From Chryseobacterium taichungense (GTDB lineage Bacteria; Bacteroidota; Bacteroidia; Flavobacteriales; Weeksellaceae), in contig NZ_FOBV01000007.1 of assembly GCF_900109935.1 (NCBI RefSeq), forward strand, positions 62,001 to 126,000: a DNA stretch of 64,000 bases, written 5' to 3'. Position numbers and translations under genes: made by a program. The notes under the pieces were generated by a model, which did no database searches, had not been told where the DNA came from, and saw nothing but the letters and a program-made list of their open reading frames with translations. Position 1 is the first letter of the stretch; every line of letters starts with the position of its first letter. Below, piece by piece: positions 33,224 to 41,541 of this stretch.

Positions 33224-34270
33224 TTAAGCATCATTTAATTTTCTATAATATTCTATCGATAAAGTGATTTTTTTTCTGCTGCATTGATAATCATATGTAC
33301 ATGAACCAATTCCTGAAATCAATGAAAAATTGATCTTACTGTCTGTATTCTTTTTATCATTGATGAGCAGCTCGAAAATATCTTCATCTTTAAAATCACT
33401 AATATCCAGATAAGGATAATATTTCTGAATGTTTTCAATAATAATGTTGCAGGTTTCTTCCGAAATAAGGCCTTCTGAATAAGAAAGATAGGTTTCCGTA
33501 ATCATTCCCATAGCAACGGCTTCCCCGTGAAGAATTGCATTTCCCTGATGCAGGCACAAACTTTCGATCGCATGCCCGATCGTATGTCCGAAATTTAAAG
33601 TTTTGCGGATGTTTTTCTCCTGAAAATCCTGCTGAACAATTTCCTGTTTGATCTCCATTGATGTAGAAATATGAGGAATGACCGCCTCAAAATCCAGTTT
33701 AGAAATATGAATAAGGTTTTCCCAGTGTTTTTCATCTGCAATTAACCCGTGCTTCAGCATTTCAGCAAAACCGCTTCTCAGTTCTTTATAAGGAAGTGTC
33801 TCCAGGAATTTTGGATAGACAAAGATCTGTTCCGGGAAAGTAAATGTTCCTACCATATTTTTATAATGCATCAGATCAATTCCGGTTTTGCCGCCGATAG
33901 AAGCATCACACATCGATAAAAGAGTAGTAGGGATATTGATAAACTGTACCCCTCTTTTATAGGTAGAAGCCACAAAACCTCCCATATCGGTAATCACACC
34001 ACCTCCAAGATTGATTACTAACGCTTTACGGTCTGCCTGCATTTCTGTAAGAATTTCCCAAAGCTGGTTGGCCGTCTGAATATTTTTCATTTCTTCGCCC
34101 GGTTCAATCTCAAGAATTTCAAATGCGAGATCCGTTTCAAGGTTTCCCAGAAGTATCGGAAGACAGTATTCATGGGTATTTTCATCAACCAGAATAAAGA
34201 TCTTGCTGAAGGATTTGGTATGTAAGAAATCGTTTAGCTGCGAAAAATTGTCGTTTAATATTGTTATCAT
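33224..34270 (-). CDS. aroB: 3-dehydroquinate synthase
   Basis: 348 residues; converts DAHP to 3-dehydroquinate in the shikimate pathway. The NAD-binding GGGVITDMGGFVASTYKRG (about 95-113), SMCDASIGGKTGIDL (about 135-149) and NFGHTIGHAIE (about 227-237, with the zinc-ligand His) are all present. It is divergent from the pseudouridine synthase gene with both -7 boxes in the shared gap. Confidence 0.95.
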   Translation of the reverse strand: MITILNDNFSQLNDFLHTKSFSKIFILVDENTHEYCLPILLGNLETDLAFEILEIEPGEEMKNIQTANQLWEILTEMQADRKALVINLGGGVITDMGGFVASTYKRGVQFINIPTTLLSMCDASIGGKTGIDLMHYKNMVGTFTFPEQIFVYPKFLETLPYKELRSGFAEMLKHGLIADEKHWENLIHISKLDFEAVIPHISTSMEIKQEIVQQDFQEKNIRKTLNFGHTIGHAIESLCLHQGNAILHGEAVAMGMITETYLSYSEGLISEETCNIIIENIQKYYPYLDISDFKDEDIFELLINDKKNTDSKINFSLISGIGSCTYDYQCSRKKITLSIEYYRKLNDA

Positions 34271-34308
34271 TTTCAGATTTTCTGTTGTGTTAATCGTAAG
34301 ACGATATG

Positions 34309-34316
34309 CAAAGTTA
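34309..34316 (-). promoter_or_regulatory. -7 box for aroB
   Basis: Minus-strand TAACTTTG fits TAnnTTTG, 38 bp before the aroB start. Confidence 0.55.
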
Positions 34317-34351
34317 TGATTCTTAATTTTTAACTCGTTATTAAATATACT

Positions 34352-34359
34352 ATCTTTGC
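34352..34359 (+). promoter_or_regulatory. -7 box for the pseudouridine synthase gene
   Basis: TATCTTTG fits TAnnTTTG, 13 bp before the ATG at 34373. Confidence 0.6.
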
Positions 34360-34372
34360 AGAAATTTTTAGA

Positions 34373-35521
34373 ATGAGCAGAGATAATAATAATTCAGAAC
34401 GACCAAAGAGACCAAGAATTTCAACCAAGAAAAATTCTGATAATTCTCGTGCTTCCAGATCTGGAAATTCTTCAGAATCAAAACCTTTTAAAAAATCATT
34501 TCCAAAAGCAGGAGAGAGAAATTCGGAATCGAGAAGAAGCGGTGACACCAGTTACCAGGCTCGAATGGATAAGAAATATGGTAAAACCGAACAGGAACCT
34601 TTTATAACCAGTTCAGGAGAAGGGAAAAAACCTTTCGGAAAATCTGCACCGAAAAGAGGAGGAAGCAGACCCAATAATTTCGATACCAGAGATAAATACG
34701 AAAGAGGCAGTCTGAAATACGGAAAAAGACCGGGAACAGAAAACCGGGAAGATAAAAATAAATCGTTTGTACAGAAAAGAAGACTGAACAAAATTGAAAA
34801 AGATGTACACAAAGACACCATCCGTCTGAATAAATACATCGCTAATTCCGGAATCTGCAGCCGAAGAGAGGCAGATGACCTTATCATACAAGGACTTGTT
34901 GAGGTAAATGGGAAAGTTGTAACCGAAATGGGATATCAGGTTCAAAAAACGGACAAAGTTGTTTTTGACGGACAGAGTATTACTCCTGAAAAACCGGTTT
35001 ACGTTCTTCTTAATAAACCGAAAGGATATATTTCTACCACCAAAGACGATAAAGCAAGAAAAACAGTAATGGATCTTGTCGCAAATGCTTCACCTTACCG
35101 TTTATTTCCGGTAGGAAGACTAGATCGTTCTACTACAGGAGTTATCCTTTTAACGAACGACGGTCATATGACGAAGAAGCTTACCCATCCGTCTTTTGAT
35201 GCAAAGAAAATTTATCACGTGACTTTAGATAAAAAACTGACACACGAAGATATGAAGCTTATTGCTGAAGGAATTCGTCTGGATGAAGGCGTAGCTGTTG
35301 TAGATCAGATTTCTTTTATCGAAGGAAAACCTAAAAATGAAGTTGGAATAGAAATCCATATCGGGTGGAATCGCGTTATAAGAAGAATTTTCCAGAGGTT
35401 GGGATATGAAGTGGAAGCGCTTGATAGGGTGATGTTTGCAGGACTTACGAAGAAAAATATCAAAAGAGGACATTGGAGGATTCTTACAGAACAGGAAGTC
35501 AATAATCTTAAAATGCTTTAA
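34373..35521 (+). CDS. RluB/RsuA-family pseudouridine synthase with basic N-terminal extension
   Basis: 382 residues. Residues 1-145 are a disordered, Arg/Lys/Ser-rich extension, absent from the enterobacterial enzymes. The S4 RNA-binding domain follows (RLNKYIANSGICSRREADDL, 151-170), then the catalytic domain with FPVGRLDRSTTG (catalytic Asp251). It modifies a uridine in rRNA, probably 23S as for RluB. The basic tail probably helps RNA binding. This extended form is usual in Bacteroidota. Confidence 0.9.
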   Translation: MSRDNNNSERPKRPRISTKKNSDNSRASRSGNSSESKPFKKSFPKAGERNSESRRSGDTSYQARMDKKYGKTEQEPFITSSGEGKKPFGKSAPKRGGSRPNNFDTRDKYERGSLKYGKRPGTENREDKNKSFVQKRRLNKIEKDVHKDTIRLNKYIANSGICSRREADDLIIQGLVEVNGKVVTEMGYQVQKTDKVVFDGQSITPEKPVYVLLNKPKGYISTTKDDKARKTVMDLVANASPYRLFPVGRLDRSTTGVILLTNDGHMTKKLTHPSFDAKKIYHVTLDKKLTHEDMKLIAEGIRLDEGVAVVDQISFIEGKPKNEVGIEIHIGWNRVIRRIFQRLGYEVEALDRVMFAGLTKKNIKRGHWRILTEQEVNNLKML

Positions 35522-35545
35522 TGATAAGCATTTACAAATAATCAA

Positions 35546-35573
35546 GGCGCTGAAAACGGCGTCTTTTTTTTAT
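35546..35573 (+). terminator. Weak Rho-independent terminator
   Basis: GGCGCTGAAAACGGCGTC forms an imperfect stem followed by T8. Confidence 0.45.
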
Positions 35574-35720
35574 GGATTAAGATCAAGTTTTGAATTACTT
35601 TGTTTTACTCTAATTTAATCTTTGATCATAAAATTGAATTTGCTTAATTTTTTATTATTAAAACTTAATTTTTCCCGTCATTATCATTAGAAATCAATGT
35701 TAAAATTCTGTGCAATTCCT

Positions 35721-35728
35721 TATCTTTG
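35721..35728 (+). promoter_or_regulatory. -7 box for menB
   Basis: TATCTTTG fits TAnnTTTG, 18 bp before the ATG at 35747. Confidence 0.6.
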
Positions 35729-35746
35729 GGAAAAATTTTTACAACA

Positions 35747-36583
35747 ATGATTGAGTGGAAAACCGCCAAAGAATACGAAGATATTACCTATAAAAAATGT
35801 AATGGTGTCGCGAGAATCGCTTTCAACAGACCGGAAGTTCGTAACGCTTTCAGACCCAAAACTACTTCAGAATTGTATGATGCTTTTTATGATGCCTACG
35901 AAGATCCTTCGATAGGTGTTGTACTTCTTTCGGGAGAAGGACCAAGTCCGAAAGATGGTGGCTGGGCTTTCTGCAGTGGAGGTGATCAAAAAGCAAGAGG
36001 ACATCAGGGATATGTGGGTGAAGATGGGCGACACCGATTGAATATTCTGGAAGTTCAGCGACTGATCCGTTTTATGCCGAAAGTTGTGATTGCGGTGGTT
36101 CCGGGATGGGCTGTTGGCGGAGGACACTCTCTTCATGTAGTTTGTGATTTAACATTAGCGAGCGAAGAACATGCTATTTTCAAACAAACTGATGCTGACG
36201 TAACGAGTTTCGATGGCGGTTACGGTTCTGCCTATTTAGCAAAAATGGTAGGACAAAAAAAAGCCCGTGAAATTTTCTTTTTAGGTAGAAATTATTCCGC
36301 TCAGGAAGCTTTCGAAATGGGAATGGTAAATAAAGTTGTTCCTCACGCTGAGCTGGAAGATACTGCTTATGAATGGGCACAGGAGATTTTAGCGAAATCA
36401 CCGACATCAATCAGAATGCTGAAATTCGCAATGAATCTTACCGACGACGGAATGGTTGGGCAGCAGGTTTTCGCAGGGGAAGCAACACGCCTTGCTTACA
36501 TGACGGAAGAAGCTCAGGAAGGAAGAAATGCATTTCTCGAAAAAAGAAAACCGGACTTCGGAGAAAATCAATGGATATCGTAA
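35747..36583 (+). CDS. menB: 1,4-dihydroxy-2-naphthoyl-CoA synthase
   Basis: 278 residues from ATG 35747. Crotonase-fold enzyme that closes the second ring of the menaquinone head group. Typical MenB segments are ARIAFNRPEVRNAFRP, GGDQKARG, PGWAVGGGHSLHVVCDLTLA (the oxyanion hole) and DADVTSFDGGYGSAYLAK. An earlier in-frame ATG (35726) overlaps the -7 box and is rejected. menA follows after a 70-bp self-complementary spacer. Confidence 0.95.
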   Translation: MIEWKTAKEYEDITYKKCNGVARIAFNRPEVRNAFRPKTTSELYDAFYDAYEDPSIGVVLLSGEGPSPKDGGWAFCSGGDQKARGHQGYVGEDGRHRLNILEVQRLIRFMPKVVIAVVPGWAVGGGHSLHVVCDLTLASEEHAIFKQTDADVTSFDGGYGSAYLAKMVGQKKAREIFFLGRNYSAQEAFEMGMVNKVVPHAELEDTAYEWAQEILAKSPTSIRMLKFAMNLTDDGMVGQQVFAGEATRLAYMTEEAQEGRNAFLEKRKPDFGENQWIS

Positions 36584-36587
36584 AAAT

Positions 36588-36655
36588 ATAAATGATAATT
36601 GATAGATGATGGTTGATTATCATTTATCAGTTATCGCTTATCACTTATAAATTAT
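36588..36655. repeat. Self-complementary repeat between menB and menA
   Basis: AATGATAATTGATAGATGAT pairs with ATCATTTATCAGTTATC and following TATCACTTATAAATT. Each arm is made of short GATAA/TTATC units. Confidence 0.5.
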
Positions 36656-37583
36656 GACTGATTGGATAAAAGCTGCAAGGCTTAGAACATTACCGCTTTC
36701 TTTAAGTGGAATTATCATGGGTGCTTTCATTGCCAAATGGAGATTATATGGCGAAGGCGGAACATGGGACTGGAGAATTTTTGCATTGGCGCTTTTAGTG
36801 ACTTTGTTGTATCAGATCTTATCGAATTATGCAAATGATTATGGAGACGGAGTAAAAGGGACTGATGCCAAAAGAGCAACGGAAGCAGAATCCAGAGCGG
36901 TCGCTTCAGGAAGAATTACGGCTAAACAAATGAAAAATGCGGTAATTATTTTTTCAATATTATCTTTTGTAGCTACCGTTGCGCTTTTATACGTAGCTTT
37001 TATCCCGGACTATATGAATGAATTTTACATTTTCATAGGTCTTGGCGTTGCAAGTATTTTAGCAGCCATCGGATATACGGTTGGTAAAAAACCGTACGGA
37101 TATATGGGACTGGGAGATGTTTTTGTATTCATCTTTTTCGGATTGGTTTCTGTATGCGGAAGTTATTTCTTATTTACGAAATCTTTCAGCTGGGATATTT
37201 TATTGCCGGGGACAGCGATCGGAATGATGAGCATGGCGGTTTTAAACCTGAACAATATGCGAGATATCGAAAGCGATAAATTATCCGGAAAGAATAGCTT
37301 TGCCTTAAGAATCGGATTTAAAAATGCGATGATTTATGAAATGATTCTGTTACAACTTCCATTAATTTTGATACTGATGTTTTTAGCGGTAAACGGCTTT
37401 TTCCAGACTCAGAATTATTATGTGTTTATCGTTATGATTTTGATGCTTCCTTTGATGAAGATCAGAAGAAAAATAATGACCGTGAAAAATCCCAGAGAAC
37501 TTGATCCATTCTTAAAACAAGTGGGAATCATGACTTTTATGATGGCGGTTCTTACTGCTTTAGGACTTAACTTTTTTCATTAA
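36654..37583 (+). CDS. menA: 1,4-dihydroxy-2-naphthoate polyprenyltransferase
   Basis: 309 residues and about nine membrane segments. The Asp-rich prenyl-diphosphate motif NYANDYGDGVKGTD (about 61-74) and the second motif NLNNMRDIESDKLSGK (about 195-210) identify MenA, which attaches the isoprenoid tail to the naphthoate head group in the inner membrane. It directly follows menB, as in many Bacteroidota. Confidence 0.93.
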   Translation: MTDWIKAARLRTLPLSLSGIIMGAFIAKWRLYGEGGTWDWRIFALALLVTLLYQILSNYANDYGDGVKGTDAKRATEAESRAVASGRITAKQMKNAVIIFSILSFVATVALLYVAFIPDYMNEFYIFIGLGVASILAAIGYTVGKKPYGYMGLGDVFVFIFFGLVSVCGSYFLFTKSFSWDILLPGTAIGMMSMAVLNLNNMRDIESDKLSGKNSFALRIGFKNAMIYEMILLQLPLILILMFLAVNGFFQTQNYYVFIVMILMLPLMKIRRKIMTVKNPRELDPFLKQVGIMTFMMAVLTALGLNFFH

Positions 37584-37605
37584 GATAAAGTTAGCAAGTA
37601 TTGGT

Positions 37606-37633
37606 GTCATGCTGAGCTTGTCGAAGTATCTCA
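37606..37633 (+). repeat. Widespread interspersed repeat fragment
   Basis: GTCATGCTGAGCTTGTCGAA with the following GTATCTCA. I recall this sequence as an interspersed repeat in many Bacteria, normally as inverted pairs; only one arm is here, between menA and the hydrolase gene. Confidence 0.5.
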
Positions 37634-37661
37634 ATTAAAATAATATTCAAAATAAATTAAA

Positions 37662-38348
37662 ATGAAAATAAAATTTTTAGGACAAAACTGTTTTTTGTTC
37701 ACTTATAAAGACAAAACGATTTTATCAGATCCTTTTTATAATTACAAAAAAGCAGAATCAGGATTTGATATTTCTGCTCAGAAAATAGATTATATTTTAC
37801 TGACTCACGCGCATGGAGATCATATTGCAGACGTTGAAGAAGTTTTGCAGCATCATCCTGATGCAACGATTATTGCAGTGCCTGAAATCTGTGGATATTT
37901 TAAAAGCGCTAAAAATACAGACGATGTGAACTTAGGAGGATCGGCTAAAATTGATGATCTTAAAATTTCAATGGTTCCTGCGCATCATACAAGTTCATTT
38001 CCGGACGGAAGTTATGGAGGTGTTCCTGTAGGATATATTTTCAGACTTCCTGAGGGTAAAAACCTTTACTTAGCAGGGGATACAGGAGTAATGGCTGATA
38101 TGGATTTATTTCCAAGATTGTACGGAAATTTAGACCTTTCTATTCTTCCGATCGGTAGCCACTACACAATGTGTCCAAGAAAAGCGGCTTTTGCAGCGGC
38201 AGAATTATTGAAAACACCAAAAGTAATCGGATGCCATTTTGATACATTCCCTGCAATTAAAATTAACCACGAAAGTGCATTAAAGCATTTTGCGGATAAA
38301 AATGTTGAACTTGTTTTACCAAAACTGGGAGAGGAGTTCGAATTTTAA
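37662..38348 (+). CDS. UPF0173 metal-dependent hydrolase
   Basis: 228 residues of the metallo-beta-lactamase fold. The zinc motif is LTHAHGDHIADVEE (about 46-59), and further His residues are in PAHHTSSF, GDTGVM and GCHFDTFP. The family is often annotated as hydrolase of unknown substrate. No signal peptide. It is convergent with the SRP RNA gene downstream. Confidence 0.88.
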   Translation: MKIKFLGQNCFLFTYKDKTILSDPFYNYKKAESGFDISAQKIDYILLTHAHGDHIADVEEVLQHHPDATIIAVPEICGYFKSAKNTDDVNLGGSAKIDDLKISMVPAHHTSSFPDGSYGGVPVGYIFRLPEGKNLYLAGDTGVMADMDLFPRLYGNLDLSILPIGSHYTMCPRKAAFAAAELLKTPKVIGCHFDTFPAIKINHESALKHFADKNVELVLPKLGEEFEF

Positions 38349-38360
38349 ATAAATGTTGAA

Positions 38361-38434
38361 AGGTAATTTGAAAATCAGAATGGAAAAAGTGCTGAATGCT
38401 TTAAAAACAAAAAAAGATAATTTTCAAATTACCT
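38361..38434. repeat. Inverted repeat between the hydrolase and SRP RNA genes
   Basis: AGGTAATTTGAAAAT (38361-38375) is exactly complementary to ATTTTCAAATTACCT (38420-38434) over a 44-bp spacer. It lies between two converging transcripts and may act as a terminator for both. Confidence 0.6.
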
Positions 38435-38460
38435 CTCTTCAATTTAAGCCAATAAAAAAT

Positions 38461-38553
38461 GGCAAGCTACCTAAATCACACCGCTACGACCGATTACCTT
38501 TGCTGCGTTCCCACCCTGGAGGATTCTCAGGAGCTGGTTGTTTAGGACTTGCC
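38461..38553 (-). ncRNA. ffs: Signal recognition particle RNA (small bacterial type)
   Basis: Read on the minus strand, the 93-nt RNA begins GGCAAGTCCTAAAC and ends TTTAGGTAGCTTGCC, so the two ends pair. The apical loop has CAGGGTGGGAACGCAGCAA, equivalent to the conserved SRP RNA hairpin with its GGAA-type tetraloop and GCAGC symmetric loop. A perfect -7 box TATCTTTG lies 5 bp upstream and a T run follows the 3' end (in CTTGCCATTTTTT). It scaffolds Ffh for co-translational membrane targeting. Confidence 0.9.
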
Positions 38554-38557
38554 GTTG

Positions 38558-38565
38558 CAAAGATA
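38558..38565 (-). promoter_or_regulatory. -7 box for the SRP RNA gene
   Basis: Minus-strand TATCTTTG is a perfect TAnnTTTG. It is separated from the first RNA base by 4 bp, matching the expected start-site distance. Confidence 0.7.
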
Positions 38566-38685
38566 GGAATATTTTATAAAATTAAAAGTGTTATTAAAGA
38601 AAATTAATCGAAAAAAGCCTTTAACGATGCTAAATTGCTGAGATTAAGAGCAATAATTTTTCAGAAATTTTCTAAAAATTTAAAT

Positions 38686-39285
38686 ATGACAAAAAGCCCT
38701 TCCACATTAGGAATTTTATTGTTTGGAGCTACGATGATCGTCTTCTTCGTAGTTTATTACTTCTTTTCAGGAGTTGAATATTTTGATATTTCTCTGAAAG
38801 CCAATGCCTTTATATTACCGATCATTTATGCCGGAGCAGCTTTCTGGTCTGTTAAAACATACTGGAGCAGCCATAAAGTGGTAAGCTTTAAAGATGCGTT
38901 TAAGAGAGCTTTCGTTCCGATGTTTATCGGTGGAATTTTATCGATTTTAAGTATTTATGTGTTCCTGAATTTTGTGGATACCGACGCAAAAAAACTGCTC
39001 AATTATCAATATGTAACAAGACAAAAATCGGAGCTGGATAAAGAATATACTTCTGCCAGAAAGATTTTAAAGCATCAGAAAGATATCGATGAGCTTGATC
39101 AGAAGTACAAGGAAAGAATACAAAGTTTTACACCAGAAGCGGTTAAAGGAAAAGATATGCTTACAGCAAGTCATTTTTCAGGATATTTTGCGGCAATACT
39201 TATATTTTACGTAGTTTTGTCGTTGTTTTTCGGAGCGTTTTTCAGAACAAAAACAATCTACCAGGAAACAGAAATTAAAGAATAA
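38686..39285 (+). CDS. DUF4199 membrane protein
   Basis: 199 residues from ATG 38686, with four membrane segments: GILLFGATMIVFFVVYYFF, AFILPIIYAGAAFWSV, AFVPMFIGGILSILSIYVF and FAAILIFYVVLSLFFGAFF. A Lys/Glu-rich coiled stretch at about 110-160 sits between the third and fourth. It fits DUF4199, a Bacteroidota family of unknown role often located before a dolichyl-type glycosyltransferase, as here (17-bp gap). The start is chosen because the upstream ATG would add a poorly matched tail. Confidence 0.82.
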   Translation: MTKSPSTLGILLFGATMIVFFVVYYFFSGVEYFDISLKANAFILPIIYAGAAFWSVKTYWSSHKVVSFKDAFKRAFVPMFIGGILSILSIYVFLNFVDTDAKKLLNYQYVTRQKSELDKEYTSARKILKHQKDIDELDQKYKERIQSFTPEAVKGKDMLTASHFSGYFAAILIFYVVLSLFFGAFFRTKTIYQETEIKE

Positions 39286-39302
39286 TTTTTTATCAGAATT
39301 AA

Positions 39303-40253
39303 ATGAATTTATCTATAGTTATTCCGTTATTAAACGAAGAAGCTTCTTTGGAAGAGCTTTTTTCACGAATTGATAATGTTTGCAGATCCAACAGTTTATC
39401 CTATGAGATCTGGTTTGTAGATGACGGAAGTACAGACTTGTCATGGAGTATTATTGAAAATCTTAAAGTTCAGAATCCACAGATCCATGCCATTAAATTT
39501 TCTAAAAATTACGGAAAATCTCAGGCTCTTCATGCTGCTTTTGAAAGAACAAACGGTGATGTTATTATTACTATGGATGCTGATCTCCAGGACTTTCCGG
39601 AAGAAATACCGGAATTATATTCAATGGTTGTAAATGAAAATTACGATATCGTTTCGGGTTGGAAAAAGAAGCGTTTTGATAATGTAATGACGAAAAATGT
39701 ACCATCAAAATTATTCAATGCAGCAGCCAGAAAAGTTTCAGGAGTTTATCTTCACGATTTCAACTGTGGATTAAAAGCATATAAAAAGCAGGTGGTAAAA
39801 ACCATCGACGTGTATGGAGATATGCACCGTTATATTCCGGTATTGGCTGCTAATGCAGGTTTCAGGAGAATTACGGAAAAAGAGGTTCAGCATCAGGCAA
39901 GGCCTTACGGAGTTTCAAAATTCGGAACCGAAAGATTTATCAGAGGTTTTCTGGATTTGGTAACTCTTTGGTTTGTAAGCCGTTTTGGCGGAAGGCCGAT
40001 GCATTTCTTCGGAGCTGTAGGAACATTGATGTTTATTGTAGGTTTTCTTTCAGCGCTTTGGCTGGGAATTTCAAAACTAATTGATGTTGCCAGAGGAATC
40101 TATGGGCACTTAATCACGGATAATCCATGGTTTTATATTGCTTTAACGATGATGATCATGGGGAGTTTACTTTTCGTAGCCGGATTTTTAGGAGAAATGA
40201 TCATCAGAACAAACCGCGAGCATAAGAATTATAATATTGACGAAGTGATTTAG
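39303..40253 (+). CDS. Family 2 glycosyltransferase, GtrB/DPM1-like
   Basis: 316 residues. The catalytic GT-A domain has WFVDDGSTDLSW and the metal motif MDADLQDFPE (about 95-104). Two C-terminal membrane segments (about 235-255 and 270-290) anchor it in the inner membrane. GtrB-like enzymes make undecaprenyl-phosphate-linked sugars for use by membrane glycosyltransferases. The next gene begins 1 bp after the stop, so they are co-translated. Confidence 0.88.
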   Translation: MNLSIVIPLLNEEASLEELFSRIDNVCRSNSLSYEIWFVDDGSTDLSWSIIENLKVQNPQIHAIKFSKNYGKSQALHAAFERTNGDVIITMDADLQDFPEEIPELYSMVVNENYDIVSGWKKKRFDNVMTKNVPSKLFNAAARKVSGVYLHDFNCGLKAYKKQVVKTIDVYGDMHRYIPVLAANAGFRRITEKEVQHQARPYGVSKFGTERFIRGFLDLVTLWFVSRFGGRPMHFFGAVGTLMFIVGFLSALWLGISKLIDVARGIYGHLITDNPWFYIALTMMIMGSLLFVAGFLGEMIIRTNREHKNYNIDEVI

Positions 40254-40254
40254 C

Positions 40255-40956
40255 ATGAAAAATATTTTTTACGCCATTGCAGTTTTTGCTTTATTTTCCT
40301 GTGGAAAAGTTTCTCCTAAAGGAAACATTGAGCGGAAAGATGTAGATGTTTCGGAATTCGTCAATCTTGATCTTGAGGGTAAATTCCGTGTATTTTATGC
40401 AAGAGGAACAAAAAATTTTGTAGAGATTGAAACGTACCCGAATGTGACTGATAATCTTGATGTTGATGTGAAAGATAAGACATTGTCGATTAAAGAAAAG
40501 CGAGGAACCAAGGGCGTAGATTTTTATAATATCACAATTTATTCAAAATATAATCTTGAAAAAGTTTCTATTTCGGATTCTGTAGAAATGAATATTTCAA
40601 GTGAAATTAAGACTGACAATTTTAGGCTTAATTTAAAAAATTATGCTACATTTATGGGTTCTGTAAACACAAGAAGGGCAGAAATTGAAATGCTGAACAG
40701 AAGCAGGGCTAACTTTCTGGGACAGACTAAAGATGCAGTAATAAAGATCTCTGATACAGCAAGTTTGATCGCACCTTATTGGAAAATTGAAAATTTGAAT
40801 ATTGACTCCAAAAACGGAAATTATGCAGAAGTGAATGTGGAAGATTCGTTAAAAGGACATATTCAGAATACTGCAAAATTTATCTATTATAATGACCCGA
40901 TCAGAGCATTTAAAATTGATACAGATACAAGAGTAGAGAATAAAAAACTGGATTAA
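40255..40956 (+). CDS. DUF2807 (GIN domain) lipoprotein
   Basis: 233 residues with a lipoprotein signal (ALFSC, lipidated Cys16). The remainder is a GIN-domain beta-helix-like fold: short strands such as VNLDLEGKFRVFYARG, LSIKEKRGT, and YNLEKVSISDSVEMN. This domain is associated with auto-transporter-like adhesins in Bacteroides, but its function here is unknown. It ends the DUF4199/GT2 transcription unit. The following 87 bp is a repeat arm. Confidence 0.78.
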   Translation: MKNIFYAIAVFALFSCGKVSPKGNIERKDVDVSEFVNLDLEGKFRVFYARGTKNFVEIETYPNVTDNLDVDVKDKTLSIKEKRGTKGVDFYNITIYSKYNLEKVSISDSVEMNISSEIKTDNFRLNLKNYATFMGSVNTRRAEIEMLNRSRANFLGQTKDAVIKISDTASLIAPYWKIENLNIDSKNGNYAEVNVEDSLKGHIQNTAKFIYYNDPIRAFKIDTDTRVENKKLD

Positions 40957-41043
40957 ATGTAGGGTGGTGGATGTGGGAAGCTGGAAGTTTATCAGCATTT
41001 CGCCTTTACTTTAAACACAAATATATTGGAAAAAAATTAGCTT
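40957..41043. repeat. GAAGCTGG-family repeat arm before the four-helix-bundle gene
   Basis: GGAAGCTGGAAGTTTATCAG (40977-40995) matches the purC-purF repeat. The related copy after the gene (41401-41541) has the opposite general orientation, including CATCCATCATCC against GGTGGTGGATG here. Confidence 0.55.
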
Positions 41044-41400
41044 ATGAGTTTTAAGTTTGAGAAACTGATTATATGGCAGAAATCTATGGAATTTGGAGAG
41101 AAAATTTTTAAGTCTTCTCAGGATTTCCCCAAAGATGAACTGTTTAATTTAGTTTCACAGATAAGAAGAGCTTCCGATTCGATTGCCCTGAATATTTCTG
41201 AAGGAAGTATTTTGCAGTCGAAGCCGGAATTCAAAAAATTTCTGGGATATTCGATCCGTTCCTTAGCTGAAGTGGTAACGTGTTTATACAAAGCAAAGAA
41301 TAGAAAATACATCACAGAAGAAGATTTTAAAGAAATATATAATGAAAGTTATTTTCTTATGAATCAGATTATAGCATTTAGAAATCAGATAAAAGAATAA
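41044..41400 (+). CDS. Four-helix-bundle protein (23S rRNA intervening-sequence protein family)
   Basis: 118 residues. The pattern of LIIWQKSMEFGEKIF, FNLVSQIRRASDSIALNISEG, KFLGYSIRSLAEVVTCLYKA and a C-terminal helix matches the family first found inside 23S rRNA intervening sequences, and related to the Avd protein of diversity-generating retroelements. Here it stands alone in intergenic repeats and no rRNA or reverse transcriptase is present. Its mobility is suggested by the repeats on each side. Its function is unknown. Confidence 0.85.
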   Translation: MSFKFEKLIIWQKSMEFGEKIFKSSQDFPKDELFNLVSQIRRASDSIALNISEGSILQSKPEFKKFLGYSIRSLAEVVTCLYKAKNRKYITEEDFKEIYNESYFLMNQIIAFRNQIKE

Positions 41401-41541
41401 TAATAAACTGGAAGCTGGGAGTTTGAAGCTGGGAGAATTCCAACATCTTCTTTCTCAAGGCATTTCGTCAAACAGAATGAAGATAGACATCCATCATCCG
41501 GCCCCCGTCATCCAGCAAATAAACATACACGAAATACAAAT
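41401..41541. repeat. GAAGCTGG-family repeat arm after the four-helix-bundle gene
   Basis: Two tandem CTGGAAGCTGGGAG-type units (41406-41435), then a C-rich tail CATCATCCGGCCCCCGTC at 41492 and onward that complements the G-rich arm before the gene. Confidence 0.5.

Noticed and set aside
38353..38607. 84-codon + strand reading frame
   Set aside because: It runs antisense through the SRP RNA gene and an inverted repeat, and has no domain or start-site support.
41044..41400. Diversity-generating retroelement (Avd-like protein)
   Set aside because: The four-helix-bundle family includes Avd, but there is no reverse transcriptase and no template/variable repeat pair in the window.
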